Source: Sphingobacterium tabacisoli (GTDB taxonomy: Bacteria; Bacteroidota; Bacteroidia; Sphingobacteriales; Sphingobacteriaceae). Taken from it: DNA of 38,878 nucleotides. Position numbers and translations under genes: made by a program. Positions 1-8,475 of the stretch are shown in pieces (the first letter of the stretch is position 1; each line of letters opens with the position of its first letter). The stretch spans positions 1 to 38,878 of the forward strand of contig NZ_JAEQMU010000010.1 in NCBI RefSeq assembly GCF_017908035.1. The letters run 5' to 3'. The notes beneath the pieces were generated by a model that was not told where the DNA came from, made no database searches, and was given only the letters and a program-made list of their open reading frames with translations.

Positions 1-170
1 AACTTTCGTTGTTTCTCAACTACTCGTTACGTTACATGATCATTTCCTTAAAGAACTTTGTCCGCATCCGCATCGCGCTTCTGCTTTTATTATCGACATC
101 CGAAGATGTGACTTGTCATTTTGTTTTCCGGCCTCCCTTGCGGTGACCGCCCTTCGTTTCCGTTAGGACT
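1..170 (-). promoter_or_regulatory. Structured leader, probably of an rRNA operon beyond the left edge
   Basis: Read leftward from the promoter at 172-202, this stretch has no open frame of note and is unusually G+C rich for an intergenic region here. It holds a hairpin ACATC-TTCG-GATGT (96-109, minus strand) with a UUCG-type tetraloop, and a sequence GTTCTTTAAGGAAATG (41-56, minus strand) that resembles the boxA antitermination element of rRNA leaders (E. coli TGCTCTTTAACA). The 16S gene itself is not inside the window, so the rRNA assignment is inference. A tRNA operon or another stable RNA is the alternative. Confidence 0.5.
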
Positions 171-171
171 G

Positions 172-202
172 CAAAGGTAGGAATCTTTTTTTAACCTCCA
201 AA
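172..202 (-). promoter_or_regulatory. Bacteroidetes-type promoter, proximal of a tandem pair
   Basis: On the minus strand TTTG (199-202), a 19-nt spacer and TACCTTTG (172-179) match the Bacteroidetes sigma consensus TTTG-N19/21-TAnnTTTG exactly. Predicted transcription starts near 165 and runs off the left edge. The initial transcript shares a CCGC(A/G)AGGGAGG-like stretch with the distal promoter. Confidence 0.75.
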
Positions 203-331
203 TTTTATTTTAAAATAATTTCCGGAGAAGATTTTCAGAGGATAAAATCAAACGGATAAAACCGCAAAATAACCACTCTATCTACCTTGTGTCATCGTTC
301 CGAAGAACCGTCCCTCCCTCGCGGAGTGGTG

Positions 332-363
332 CAAAGATAGGAACTTTCAGACCACATTTCAAA
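332..363 (-). promoter_or_regulatory. Bacteroidetes-type promoter, distal of a tandem pair
   Basis: On the minus strand TTTG (360-363), a 20-nt spacer and TATCTTTG (332-339) match the consensus exactly. Just downstream, the transcript contains a perfect GTTC-TTCG-GAAC hairpin (297-308) and a G-rich CGCGAGGGAGGG stretch resembling the one after the proximal promoter. Two strong promoters 160 bp apart facing the same way with structured leaders are typical of rRNA operons. Confidence 0.72.
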
Positions 364-755
364 GACATAACACAGACTATTTTACAGAATATAGCGTAAA
401 ACGCTGGAACATTGAGCAATAAAATTGAAAGAAGAAAGCACACAGGTAGCATGGACTGCAAAAAAGGCACACTATTCCTATCATCGGGCAGGATCAGCAG
501 GGATTTAAACAAGGCGTAACAGAGCTTTTATAGTGGTTTACCGCTATGAACCCTCTATAAAACCTCTATTATAACACAAAATAACCCCTGTAAAATTTAA
601 AGCAGGCACGGAACAATAAAGAAGTATTGTTAAAGAACAGACTACTCAGGCCACACATATAAAGACCATACATATAAAGGAAGAAGAGACAAATTAGAAC
701 ACACTGACTGTATCATCTTAAGTAGGGCTCATTTCTTAACTCCAATACAAGAGTC
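364..755. other. Intergenic stretch without a recognisable gene
   Basis: A+T-rich DNA between the tandem promoters and the gcdH terminator. The open frames here are short and show no family features. The only pattern I see is a 10-bp direct repeat, ACATATAAAG, at 655-664 and 670-679. Nothing else is supported. Confidence 0.6.
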
Positions 756-789
756 AAAAAAAGACCTTTTCGATAATGGAAAAGGTCTT
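756..789 (-). terminator. Rho-independent terminator of gcdH
   Basis: On the minus strand a perfect stem AAGACCTTTTC/GAAAAGGTCTT with a short loop is followed by seven T. It lies about 50 nt past the gcdH stop codon. Confidence 0.9.
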
Positions 790-838
790 CAAACAGTAAA
801 ACAATCGAAATATGCTACACCCGAGTTATTGCAACGAG

Positions 839-2002
839 CTAAAAACCGCTGATACCAGTAATATCCTGCCCCGTAATCAATAGGTGCACATCATGTGTTC
901 CCTCATAAGTAATGACAGATTCTAGATTCATCATATGACGCATAATCGGATAATCCCCAACAATCCCCATGGCACCGAGAATCTGCCTAGACTCCCGTGC
1001 GACCTGTAAAGCCATATTCACATTATTACGTTTCGCCATAGATATTTGTTGAGGAGTAACTCTATTTTCATTTTTCAAAACACCCAAACGCCACGAAAGT
1101 AATTGAGCTTTTGTTATTTCCGTAATCATCTCAGCCAGCTTTTTCTGTTGCAACTGATACGCTGCTATAGGTTTTCCGAACTGCGTTCTTTCTAACGCGT
1201 ATTGAAGAGCAACTTGATAACAGTCGATGGCCGCTCCTATTACACCCCAAGAAATACCATAACGTGCCGAATTCAAACAAGACAATGGTCCACGCATGGA
1301 TGAAACATCCGGCAACAACCGCTCAGATGGTATATATATACTATCAAACACCAGTTCGCCAGTTCGGGATGCCCTCAGCGACCATTTGTCTTTAATCTCA
1401 GGAGTAGAGAAACCTACGTCTGTCCGTTCTACGATCACTCCTCTCACTTTTCCTTCCTCATCTTTGGCCCATACCACCGCAAGATCACAGATTGGTGCAT
1501 TCGTAATCCAAGTCTTTGCTCCATTCAATCGATATCCTTCACCGTCTTTCACCAGACGGGTTTCCATACTAGAGGGATCGGAACCGTGATTCGGTTCGGT
1601 AAGCCCAAAGGCCCCTATCCAATCACCCGAAGCCAACATCGGTAAATATTTAGTCTTTTGATCGTCGGATCCGAAGGTATATATTGGATACATAACCAAA
1701 GAAGACTGCACCGATGCTGCCGAACGAATAGCCGAATCGCCAGCCTCTAATTCTTGCATAATCACCCCGTATGCCATATAATCCAGCCCTGCCCCTCCGT
1801 ACACATTTGGGACGAAGGGGCCCAAAGCGCCTATGCTTCCTAGTTTTTTCATTAGGTCCGGAATCTCTTCGTGATCTTGTGCTTTTTGATCGATAGTGGG
1901 TAAAATTTCCGATCGCACAAAATCGCGGATTGTATCACGAATCAGTAGGTGCTCTTCTCCCAAGAGTTCGCCTATATTGAAATAATCTACAGTGCTGTTC
2001 AT
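839..2002 (-). CDS. gcdH: Glutaryl-CoA dehydrogenase
   Basis: FAD enzyme that oxidises and decarboxylates glutaryl-CoA to crotonyl-CoA at the end of lysine degradation, passing electrons to ETF; cytoplasmic. The 387 residues follow the acyl-CoA dehydrogenase fold throughout. The subfamily is fixed by several features: the IRSAASVQSSLVM stretch (R93 corresponds to the glutarate-binding Arg of human GCDH), FGLTEPNHGSDPSSMETR, KTWITNAP, and the catalytic Glu in YEGTHD (E367). The ending, ITGISGF, resembles human ITGIQAF. It is divergent from amaB-lat, which feed the same pathway. An AGGCAGG stretch precedes the ATG, and a weak promoter (TTTA-N20-AATATTTG) may lie at about 2020-2060. A generic short-chain acyl-CoA dehydrogenase is unlikely given these matches. 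Confidence 0.95.
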   Translation of the reverse strand: MNSTVDYFNIGELLGEEHLLIRDTIRDFVRSEILPTIDQKAQDHEEIPDLMKKLGSIGALGPFVPNVYGGAGLDYMAYGVIMQELEAGDSAIRSAASVQSSLVMYPIYTFGSDDQKTKYLPMLASGDWIGAFGLTEPNHGSDPSSMETRLVKDGEGYRLNGAKTWITNAPICDLAVVWAKDEEGKVRGVIVERTDVGFSTPEIKDKWSLRASRTGELVFDSIYIPSERLLPDVSSMRGPLSCLNSARYGISWGVIGAAIDCYQVALQYALERTQFGKPIAAYQLQQKKLAEMITEITKAQLLSWRLGVLKNENRVTPQQISMAKRNNVNMALQVARESRQILGAMGIVGDYPIMRHMMNLESVITYEGTHDVHLLITGQDITGISGF

Positions 2003-2071
2003 ATCTTACCTGCCTTTCCGTAAAAATATCAAATATTCAACAGAAAAGAGCATATTGTAAATATTATTCTC

Positions 2072-2079
2072 TATATTTA
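2072..2079 (+). promoter_or_regulatory. Possible -7 element of amaB-lat
   Basis: TATATTTA is one mismatch from TAnnTTTG. No good -33 TTTG is seen at the expected distance. If used, transcription would begin near 2086, which favours the ATG at 2109 over the in-frame ATG at 2079. Confidence 0.35.
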
Positions 2080-2108
2080 TGAAAATTTCGAATAATATAA
2101 ACCATATT

Positions 2109-3638
2109 ATGACAATTAAAGAATTAAAAACACTAGGAATCGAGATTGACAACCTAGGTACATCGACAGGTAGCAAATGGTTTGCAAAAGGAGAGACTAT
2201 TTCTTCTTTTTCACCGACCAATGGTAAGCTTATTGCAAAGGTTCAATCAACAACGCGTAAAGAATACGACAAAGTAATCAACGAAGCCGAAAAGGCTAAA
2301 CTTATCTGGAGAGATATTCCAGCTCCAAAACGTGGAGAGATAGTACGTCAGTTGGGCGAAAAACTAAGAGAACTAAAACCTGTACTGGGCAAATTAGTCT
2401 CTTATGAAATGGGAAAATCTTACCAAGAGGGACTTGGAGAAGTTCAAGAAATGATTGATATATGCGATTTTGCAGTGGGGCTTTCCCGTCAGCTATATGG
2501 CAATACGATCCATTCGGAAAGACCAGGACACCGTATGTATGATCAATACCACCCACTTGGAATTGTAGGCATCATTACGGCTTTCAATTTCCCGGTTGCT
2601 GTATGGTCATGGAATGCGGCTTTAGCATTAGTATGTGGTGATGTTGTCATTTGGAAACCTTCAGAAAAGACCCCACTGTGTGCGGTAGCATGCCAAAACA
2701 TCATAGCCGATATCCTTAAAGCCAACAAACTTCCGGAGGGGATCTCTTCCCTAATAACAGGAGATGCGGCAGTTGGAAAATGGATTTCCGAAGACGAGCG
2801 TATTCCATTGGTATCTGCTACAGGCTCTACTAGAATGGGTAAATTGGTCGCGACTACTGTTGCTCAGCGCTTGGGAAAAACATTATTGGAGTTGGGTGGC
2901 AACAATGCTATCATCGTAACACCAAGTGCCGATTTAAAAATGACCATTATAGGTGCAGTATTTGGAGCAGTAGGAACAGCTGGACAACGCTGTACGAGCA
3001 CAAGAAGGCTGATCGTACATGATAGTATCTACGACAAGGTCAAAAAAGCATTGACTGATGCTTACAAACAAGTTAAAATCGGTGATCCATTGGATACCAA
3101 GCACCATATGGGTCCATTGATTGATACCGATGCAGTACAAATGTACTTGAACGCATTGGACAAAATCAAAGAACAAGGTGGTAAAATATTAGTAGAAGGC
3201 AAAGTCCTAAGTGGCAAAGGCTATGAAAGTGGCTGTTATGTTACTCCTGTTATTGCAGAAGTGGAGAACCACTATCAGATTGTACAGGACGAAACTTTTG
3301 CTCCTATCTTATACCTGATCAAATACAGTGGAGAAGTGGACAACGCTATCGCTCTACAGAATGGTGTAAAACAAGGCTTATCTTCTGCCATCATGACCTC
3401 TAGCCTACGTGAATCAGAGCTATTCTTAAGCCAAAACGGGTCTGACTGTGGTATCGCCAATGTCAATATTGGTACATCTGGGGCTGAAATCGGGGGTGCC
3501 TTTGGTGGTGAAAAAGAAACAGGCGGTGGCCGCGAATCAGGTTCTGATGCATGGAAGGTATATATGCGTCGTCAGACCAACACGATCAATTACACTACTA
3601 GCCTGCCACTAGCGCAAGGAATAAAGTTTGACCTTTAA
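2109..3638 (+). CDS. amaB: 2-Aminoadipate 6-semialdehyde dehydrogenase (ALDH7/antiquitin family)
   Basis: NAD-dependent oxidation of 2-aminoadipate 6-semialdehyde (in equilibrium with piperideine-6-carboxylate) to 2-aminoadipate, the second step of lysine catabolism by the transaminase route. The 509-residue product is colinear with human antiquitin: IPAPKRGEIVRQ, VQEMIDICDFAVGLSR, IITAFNFPVAVW, the NAD-binding GSTRMGK, catalytic Glu in LELGGNN (E261), nucleophile Cys in GTAGQRCTS (C295), SGAEIGGAFGGEK, and PLAQGIKF at the end. An ATG ten codons upstream (2079) is in frame, but it overlaps a possible -7 box and adds residues not expected in the family. It is followed after 13 nt by lat, so the two are almost surely cotranscribed. 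A different ALDH is unlikely because the ALDH7 signature blocks and the partner gene agree. Confidence 0.92.
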   Translation: MTIKELKTLGIEIDNLGTSTGSKWFAKGETISSFSPTNGKLIAKVQSTTRKEYDKVINEAEKAKLIWRDIPAPKRGEIVRQLGEKLRELKPVLGKLVSYEMGKSYQEGLGEVQEMIDICDFAVGLSRQLYGNTIHSERPGHRMYDQYHPLGIVGIITAFNFPVAVWSWNAALALVCGDVVIWKPSEKTPLCAVACQNIIADILKANKLPEGISSLITGDAAVGKWISEDERIPLVSATGSTRMGKLVATTVAQRLGKTLLELGGNNAIIVTPSADLKMTIIGAVFGAVGTAGQRCTSTRRLIVHDSIYDKVKKALTDAYKQVKIGDPLDTKHHMGPLIDTDAVQMYLNALDKIKEQGGKILVEGKVLSGKGYESGCYVTPVIAEVENHYQIVQDETFAPILYLIKYSGEVDNAIALQNGVKQGLSSAIMTSSLRESELFLSQNGSDCGIANVNIGTSGAEIGGAFGGEKETGGGRESGSDAWKVYMRRQTNTINYTTSLPLAQGIKFDL

Positions 3639-3651
3639 AAACAAAAAAATT

Positions 3652-4941
3652 ATGAGAGAAGTACACCAAAGATTGGCAAAACATATATTAGCAGATGGAT
3701 TCCCGGTTGTTATCGACCTAGAGAAATCCCACGGTTCTTACATCGCTGATGTAGATGGCAACGAATACTTAGATATGTTCAGTATGTTTGCCTCATCTCC
3801 AATCGGATACAATCACCCCCACATTCTAAAAAATGCGGAAGTATTAAAAGAGGCTGCGATTAATAAACTCGCACTATCAGATATCTACCCGACGATATAT
3901 GCGGACTTTTTAGATACGTTCTCACGGGTAGCTATTCCCAAAGAACTAAGCTATTGCTTCTTTATCGATGGTGGTTCATTAGCTGTAGAAAATGCATTGA
4001 AAGCAGGGTTTGACTGGAAAACGAGAATCAATCTATCTAAAGGAATAGAACATGAAGCGAGTCAGGTCATTCACTTCAAACAGGCATTCCACGGTCGTTC
4101 GGGATATACTTTATCTTTGACCAACACCAAGGATCCTAAAAAATACATGTATTTTCCGAAATTCAATTGGCCTCGTATCACGAATCCAAAATTGAAGTTT
4201 CCACTCAACGAGAGCAATCTTGCAGAGACTATCGAATTAGAAAACCAAGCTATCGCAGAAATCAATGCGGCTATTACACAACGCCCGGAAGATATAGCCT
4301 GTTTGATCATCGAAACCATACAGGCGGAGGGAGGTGACAACCACTTCAGAAAAGAGTTCTTCAAAAAGCTCAGAGAAATCTGTGATCAGAATGATATCAT
4401 CCTCATTCTGGACGAAGTACAGACTGGTATCGCGATGACTGGAAAAATGTGGGGATACCAACATTATGGTATTATTCCTGATGTGATTGCCTTCGGTAAG
4501 AAAACACAGGTCTGTGGTATACTCGCCAATCAGGAAAAATTTGATCGCGTTGAAAAGAATGTTTTCAAGGAATCGAGCCGTATCAATTCGACCTTCGGCG
4601 GAAACCTTGTAGACATGGTACGCTTCAAATTGATTCTAGAAGTCATTGAACAAGAAAACCTGGTGGCTAAAGCGGACGAAAAAGGAAAATACATCCTACA
4701 ACAGATCGAACAACTGGTCAAAGATTTCCCACAGTTGTCCAATGCCCGTGGTAAAGGTTTACTTACGGCATTTGATTTTGACACTGAAAAATCACGCGAC
4801 GAATTTATCTCTAAAACTCTTGATAACAAGTTATTGATATTAGGATGTGGAGAGAGAAGCGTACGTTTTAGACCACACCTTACGGTTACGATAGAAGATA
4901 TCGACAAAGCATTTGCTATCATCCGCAATTGCTTAAAATAA
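3652..4941 (+). CDS. lat: L-lysine 6-transaminase
   Basis: PLP enzyme transferring the epsilon-amino group of lysine to 2-oxoglutarate, giving 2-aminoadipate 6-semialdehyde, the substrate of the AmaB just upstream. The 429-residue class III aminotransferase shows DVDGNEYLDMFSMFASSPIGYNHP near the N-terminus, KQAFHGRSGY, IIETIQAEGGDNHF, the cofactor Asp in ILDEVQTG (D254) and the lysine pair of IAFGKKTQVCG (K283/K284) that carries PLP in characterised Lat proteins. RSVRFRPHLTV near the end is the substrate carboxylate region. The frame opens earlier at a TTG, but the ATG at 3652, 13 nt after the amaB stop, gives the family N-terminus (MREVHQRLAKHIL). Ornithine or GABA transaminases lack the GKKTQVCG form. 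Confidence 0.94.
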   Translation: MREVHQRLAKHILADGFPVVIDLEKSHGSYIADVDGNEYLDMFSMFASSPIGYNHPHILKNAEVLKEAAINKLALSDIYPTIYADFLDTFSRVAIPKELSYCFFIDGGSLAVENALKAGFDWKTRINLSKGIEHEASQVIHFKQAFHGRSGYTLSLTNTKDPKKYMYFPKFNWPRITNPKLKFPLNESNLAETIELENQAIAEINAAITQRPEDIACLIIETIQAEGGDNHFRKEFFKKLREICDQNDIILILDEVQTGIAMTGKMWGYQHYGIIPDVIAFGKKTQVCGILANQEKFDRVEKNVFKESSRINSTFGGNLVDMVRFKLILEVIEQENLVAKADEKGKYILQQIEQLVKDFPQLSNARGKGLLTAFDFDTEKSRDEFISKTLDNKLLILGCGERSVRFRPHLTVTIEDIDKAFAIIRNCLK

Positions 4942-4984
4942 ATCGCAAGCGCTAGGCCTTAAAAGCTTCTAGCCTACGCAACCC

Positions 4985-5030
4985 AAAGCTGTCAAAAGGT
5001 ATTAAAAAAAACTTTTGACAGCTTTTTTTT
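4985..5030 (+). terminator. Rho-independent terminator of amaB-lat
   Basis: A perfect 14-bp stem (AAAGCTGTCAAAAG at 4985-4998 with its complement at 5012-5025) runs into an eight-T tract. Confidence 0.92.
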
Positions 5031-5124
5031 GTATTATACCCAACGGAACATTTCAAAGCACAAACTTCATTTATTTTCCCTTCGATTAAAAAACAAATCT
5101 TTCAACGAATAAAAGTCATAAAAT

Positions 5125-5174
5125 TACTTTTGACTTTTTGATTACTCTGTTCAATAAATAAACTCATTACTTTG
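5125..5174 (+). promoter_or_regulatory. Candidate promoter region for the metallophosphoesterase gene
   Basis: TACTTTTG (5125-5132) fits the -7 consensus TAnnTTTG, and TTACTTTG (5167-5174) is one mismatch away. Neither has a clear TTTG at 19-21 nt upstream, so which one is used is uncertain. The second would leave a leader of about 27 nt. Confidence 0.35.
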
Positions 5175-5207
5175 CGTTAAAACCACAAATAGTTTAAATA
5201 TACTGTT

Positions 5208-6023
5208 ATGTATTTTCGCACACACTTCTTTGTTTCAGTAGCTATGCTATTCATAGCATTACTCACTTCATGCAACCGCAACTTTCAGTTTTCTGTACTC
5301 GAGGTTAAGCCTTTGGACCGGGACATCAATCAAAAGGCAATCGATCGGATAAAACAGCTAACACCCCGCGACACCTTCAGCTTCTTGGTTTTTTCCGATA
5401 CACAGGTAGCCTATGATGAACTTGAATCTTTTGTCGCACACGTCAATAGCACCTATTCCATGGACAGCATCGCTTTTATGTTACATGGCGGCGATTTTAC
5501 AGACTATGGCGCCAACTTCGAATACAATCTCTATTACGATGATGCCAAGAAGCTTAAGTTTCCAGTAGTAGGCTGTATAGGCAACCACGATATGCTTAGC
5601 AACGGTAGAACAATCTTTAAAAAATTATTCGGTCCCGAGGATTTTAGTTTTAATTATGGCGATTACAGATTTATCGTCTTCAATAGCAATAGTAGAGAGG
5701 TTCGTTTCGATGGCAGTTTACCCAATTTGAATTGGCTACAACAAGAAATAGACAAAAGCAAAGAAAACAACACTATTTACCTCTCGCACGTGGCACCGAT
5801 GACGACGGATTTTGACCCAGCTTTAGAGAGCAACTTTACCAACATATTAGCCTCAGACAAAAAAAATCGTTTATCCATACATGGTCATACCCATAGCTAT
5901 GTGCTTGAGGAACCGTATAACGATGGCGTACAATACCTCACTGCTCCCGCCCTGCAGAAGAAACAATATGTAAAGGTTACTATTTCTTCTAAGGACATTC
6001 AAATACAACAAAAATTCTACTAA
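5208..6023 (+). CDS. Calcineurin-like metallophosphoesterase lipoprotein
   Basis: Predicted two-metal phosphoesterase anchored as a lipoprotein; substrate unknown. Residues 1-21 form a signal sequence ending in a lipobox LLTSC (C22). Metallophosphoesterase motifs follow in order: FSDTQ (D64, with Gln at the position usually His), HGGDFTDYG, GCIGNHD, LSHVAP and IHGHTHSY. The 271-residue length suits a single catalytic domain. The acidic lipoprotein export signal seen after the Cys in many surface lipoproteins is absent (CNRNFQ), so a periplasm-facing location is more likely. Its stop codon overlaps the next start (TAATG), so the two are translationally coupled. I cannot tell phosphodiesterase from phosphatase activity. 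Confidence 0.82.
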   Translation: MYFRTHFFVSVAMLFIALLTSCNRNFQFSVLEVKPLDRDINQKAIDRIKQLTPRDTFSFLVFSDTQVAYDELESFVAHVNSTYSMDSIAFMLHGGDFTDYGANFEYNLYYDDAKKLKFPVVGCIGNHDMLSNGRTIFKKLFGPEDFSFNYGDYRFIVFNSNSREVRFDGSLPNLNWLQQEIDKSKENNTIYLSHVAPMTTDFDPALESNFTNILASDKKNRLSIHGHTHSYVLEEPYNDGVQYLTAPALQKKQYVKVTISSKDIQIQQKFY

Positions 6024-6604
6024 TGCGCTGGATTATATTTTTCCTTTTATCCCTCTTATCATCTCCCCTATCGGCTCAAACTACCGATTCAACAACAAGC
6101 AAATTTTACAAGTTCATGCCCAACAGTGCTGTACTACAATTCGCAGGCAATATCGGTATGTTCTCTACGGGGATCCGCTATGTCACGCCCAACAAACACT
6201 GGAAAGGCTCGCTACACTATGGCTTTGTTCCCGTTCGCTATGCTGCAGACAAAGCAATACACTCGATCACAATCAAAGGACAGTACAGTACAATTCACCG
6301 CCAGTATAGCCCCACAACCCAAGTCGAATGGCTGAATATCGGCTTATGGCACAACTACTCCTTTGGTCGTAATTACTTCTCCAGCTTACCGAGACATTAT
6401 GATGATGGTTATTATTATTTTCCAACAGCGGTCAACATCGGACTTACCCTAGGCAGTGAGTTACGCTACCAGAGATGGGGGGTATATTATGAGCTCGGCA
6501 CCACGGACAAACGGGTAATCAACTTTGCTAAAAGCCCCAAGGCAGTTTCTTTTCGAGAGATCTGGAATTTCGGCATTGGGCTGGTATACCATTTAAAACA
6601 TTAA
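6023..6604 (+). CDS. Putative outer-membrane protein, unknown function
   Basis: I do not recognise the family. The 193-residue product begins with a clear signal peptide (MRWIIFFLLSLLSSPLSAQ) and then alternates short aromatic and polar strands (SLHYGFVPVRYA, VEWLNIGLWHNYSFG, LRYQRWGVYYELG, WNFGIGLVYHLKH). That pattern suits a small eight-strand outer-membrane barrel. It starts within the stop codon of the metallophosphoesterase gene (TAATG), so the two probably act together at the envelope. The terminal residues are HLKH rather than the usual final Phe, which weakens the barrel prediction somewhat. Confidence 0.6.
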   Translation: MRWIIFFLLSLLSSPLSAQTTDSTTSKFYKFMPNSAVLQFAGNIGMFSTGIRYVTPNKHWKGSLHYGFVPVRYAADKAIHSITIKGQYSTIHRQYSPTTQVEWLNIGLWHNYSFGRNYFSSLPRHYDDGYYYFPTAVNIGLTLGSELRYQRWGVYYELGTTDKRVINFAKSPKAVSFREIWNFGIGLVYHLKH

Positions 6605-6659
6605 GTATATCTTTAAAATTTCGATTGGGTGGTGTATATTTAACATTAAAACAACCACT

Positions 6660-7484
6660 ATGGAATCACCTTTAATAAACATACAGACATTGAAGGAGCT
6701 ACGCTCTAATTCTAAACTTATTATTCTTGATGCGACTATTGACAAGGTCAATGAGAAAATTGACGATCAGAACAAAGCTTTGATTCCCAATTCCTTATTT
6801 TTCGATATTGAAGATTGTTTTTCAGACCACGGTTCGGGGCTTCCCCACACTATGGTTAGTGCAACCATATTCTCAGAGCAAGTACAACGGCTCGGTATTA
6901 ACCAAGATAGCATCATCGTTATTTATGATCGCTGGGGGGTATATTCCAGTCCACGAGCCTGGTGGATGTTCCGATATATGGGGCATACGCAGACTTACGT
7001 ATTAGATGGAGGAATAAAGGCTTGGCAACAAGCTAATCTCCCTATAGTAACGGATCATATAACAGCGTTTAACTCCGGCAATTTCACTGCATCACCTGAA
7101 TCACAGTGGTTTGCTGATAAAGATACTATTTTGGCTTCTATTGCCAATAATAGCAGCAACATCATCGACGCACGTGGTGCAGGAAGATTCAATGGCACTG
7201 CTCCCGAACCACGGGCAGGTATACGGTCCGGACATATCCCAGGTTCCAGCAACCTACCATTCGACCAAGTACTAAACGATACTTTTATCTTAGACAAATC
7301 AGAGTTGATCCGGATCTTCACTCCACATCTCCGAGCGGAGAAAAGAAACATATTCACCTGTGGATCAGGTATAACCGCATCTATCCTAGCATTAGCTGCT
7401 GCTCAAAGTGGTATTAAGGATATTGCTGTATATGATGGTTCATGGGCAGAATGGGGATCGGATCCTCAGTTGCCTGTTGCATAA
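6660..7484 (+). CDS. sseA: 3-Mercaptopyruvate sulfurtransferase (tandem rhodanese)
   Basis: Transfers sulfur from 3-mercaptopyruvate (or thiosulfate) to a thiophile acceptor in the cytoplasm. The 274 residues hold two rhodanese domains. The inactive first runs to about residue 130, with SIIVIYDRWGVYSSPRAWWMFRYMGH and VLDGGIKAW. The second carries IIDARGAGRFNGTAPEPRAGIRSGHIPGSSNLPF and the nucleophile loop CGSGITA (C234). CGSG(V/I)TA is the mercaptopyruvate sulfurtransferase form, whereas thiosulfate rhodaneses usually have CRxGx(R/T). No signal peptide is present. It stands 55 nt after the preceding gene and ends just before a terminator that serves the convergent pirin gene. Confidence 0.88.
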   Translation: MESPLINIQTLKELRSNSKLIILDATIDKVNEKIDDQNKALIPNSLFFDIEDCFSDHGSGLPHTMVSATIFSEQVQRLGINQDSIIVIYDRWGVYSSPRAWWMFRYMGHTQTYVLDGGIKAWQQANLPIVTDHITAFNSGNFTASPESQWFADKDTILASIANNSSNIIDARGAGRFNGTAPEPRAGIRSGHIPGSSNLPFDQVLNDTFILDKSELIRIFTPHLRAEKRNIFTCGSGITASILALAAAQSGIKDIAVYDGSWAEWGSDPQLPVA

Positions 7485-7486
7485 AA

Positions 7487-7516
7487 CAAAAAAGAAGAGG
7501 GTTCTCCCCTCTTCTT
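7487..7516 (-). terminator. Terminator of pirin gene, possibly bidirectional
   Basis: A 10-bp stem AAGAAGAGGG/CCCTCTTCTT. The T tract (TTTTTTG) follows on the minus strand, so the main direction is leftward. It lies between converging genes and could also slow transcription from sseA. Confidence 0.75.
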
Positions 7517-7546
7517 CTCAAGCCTAACTCCATGGTAAGCTAGCTA

Positions 7547-8422
7547 TCAAGCATTTGGATAAGGCACATAATCATCATCTCCTGGAACTTTAGGAAATTC
7601 CCGTGCAATCCATTTGCGTTTAGCCTCCTCATTAATTTCTCTATCGGTAGCTACAAAGTTCCATGATATAAACCGTTCTTCCGGAAATGGCTCCCCTCCA
7701 AAGATATATACCGTCGTATTTGCTTTCATTGTAAATGAGCAGAGGTGTGCATCTTTAGTAATCAAAATCTGCTTGGGACCATAATCGAATCCATTGCTTT
7801 CAATGTCTCCTTCCAAAATATAAAGACCGCTTTCCCCGTACAGTTCTCCGCGGATATCAATGAAAGCATCTTTTTTACCCGTCTTGATTTCAATCATATA
7901 TAATTTACTATACACCGGAACGGGAGACTTCTTTCCGAAGGCTTGTCCTGCAATCAGCTTATAGGACACCCCATCCTGTTCCCAGGCAGGTATATCCTCA
8001 GCTTCGGTATGATGAAATTCGGGATCCATAAACTCTAACTCTTTGGGCAACGCTACCCAAATCTGTAAACCATGCATGAATTTATCCTGATGACGGAGAT
8101 ACTCAGGTGTCCGCTCCGAATGAGTCACACCTTTACCAGCAGTCATCCAATTTACAGCACCTGGTTTGATTTCCATTGCTGTACCTAAACTATCACGGTG
8201 AAAAATCGCACCATCAAAAAGGTAGGTCAGCGTAGAAAGGCCGATATGCGGATGAGGCCCTACGTCGAGGTTTTCATGTTCAGCAAGACAAACAGGCCCC
8301 ATATGGTCAATAAATACAAATGGACCTATAGATCTCTTTTGTCGAAAGGGCAAAAGCCTACCCACAAGAAAATTACCAATATTGGCAGCAGTTTCTTCTC
8401 TAATAAAATCAATATTTGACAT
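7547..8422 (-). CDS. Pirin family protein
   Basis: Bicupin metalloprotein; bacterial pirins bind Fe and some act as quercetin dioxygenases or as regulators of metabolism, so the precise job here is open. The 291 residues show the N-terminal cupin with GPFVFIDHMGP, PHPHIGL (H57, H59) and THSE (H101, E103). These four residues match the metal ligands H56, H58, H101 and E103 of human pirin almost in number. The C-terminal pirin_C half (LYGESGLYILEGDIE, YIFGGEPFPE) is complete. The start is preceded by AAAGGAGGAAATATAGT, a strong Shine-Dalgarno sequence unusual in this window. A large hairpin stands about 55 nt upstream of the start. It is a single-gene unit convergent with sseA. Confidence 0.93.
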   Translation of the reverse strand: MSNIDFIREETAANIGNFLVGRLLPFRQKRSIGPFVFIDHMGPVCLAEHENLDVGPHPHIGLSTLTYLFDGAIFHRDSLGTAMEIKPGAVNWMTAGKGVTHSERTPEYLRHQDKFMHGLQIWVALPKELEFMDPEFHHTEAEDIPAWEQDGVSYKLIAGQAFGKKSPVPVYSKLYMIEIKTGKKDAFIDIRGELYGESGLYILEGDIESNGFDYGPKQILITKDAHLCSFTMKANTTVYIFGGEPFPEERFISWNFVATDREINEEAKRKWIAREFPKVPGDDDYVPYPNA

Positions 8423-8475
8423 ACTATATTTCCTCCTTTGTTTTCTGAAAGTATATGATTTTAATGGACATCAAG

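Noticed and set aside
282..512. Minus-strand 76-codon frame in the left intergenic region
   Set aside because: It contains a consensus promoter (332-363) and a leader hairpin, and its composition is not protein-like.
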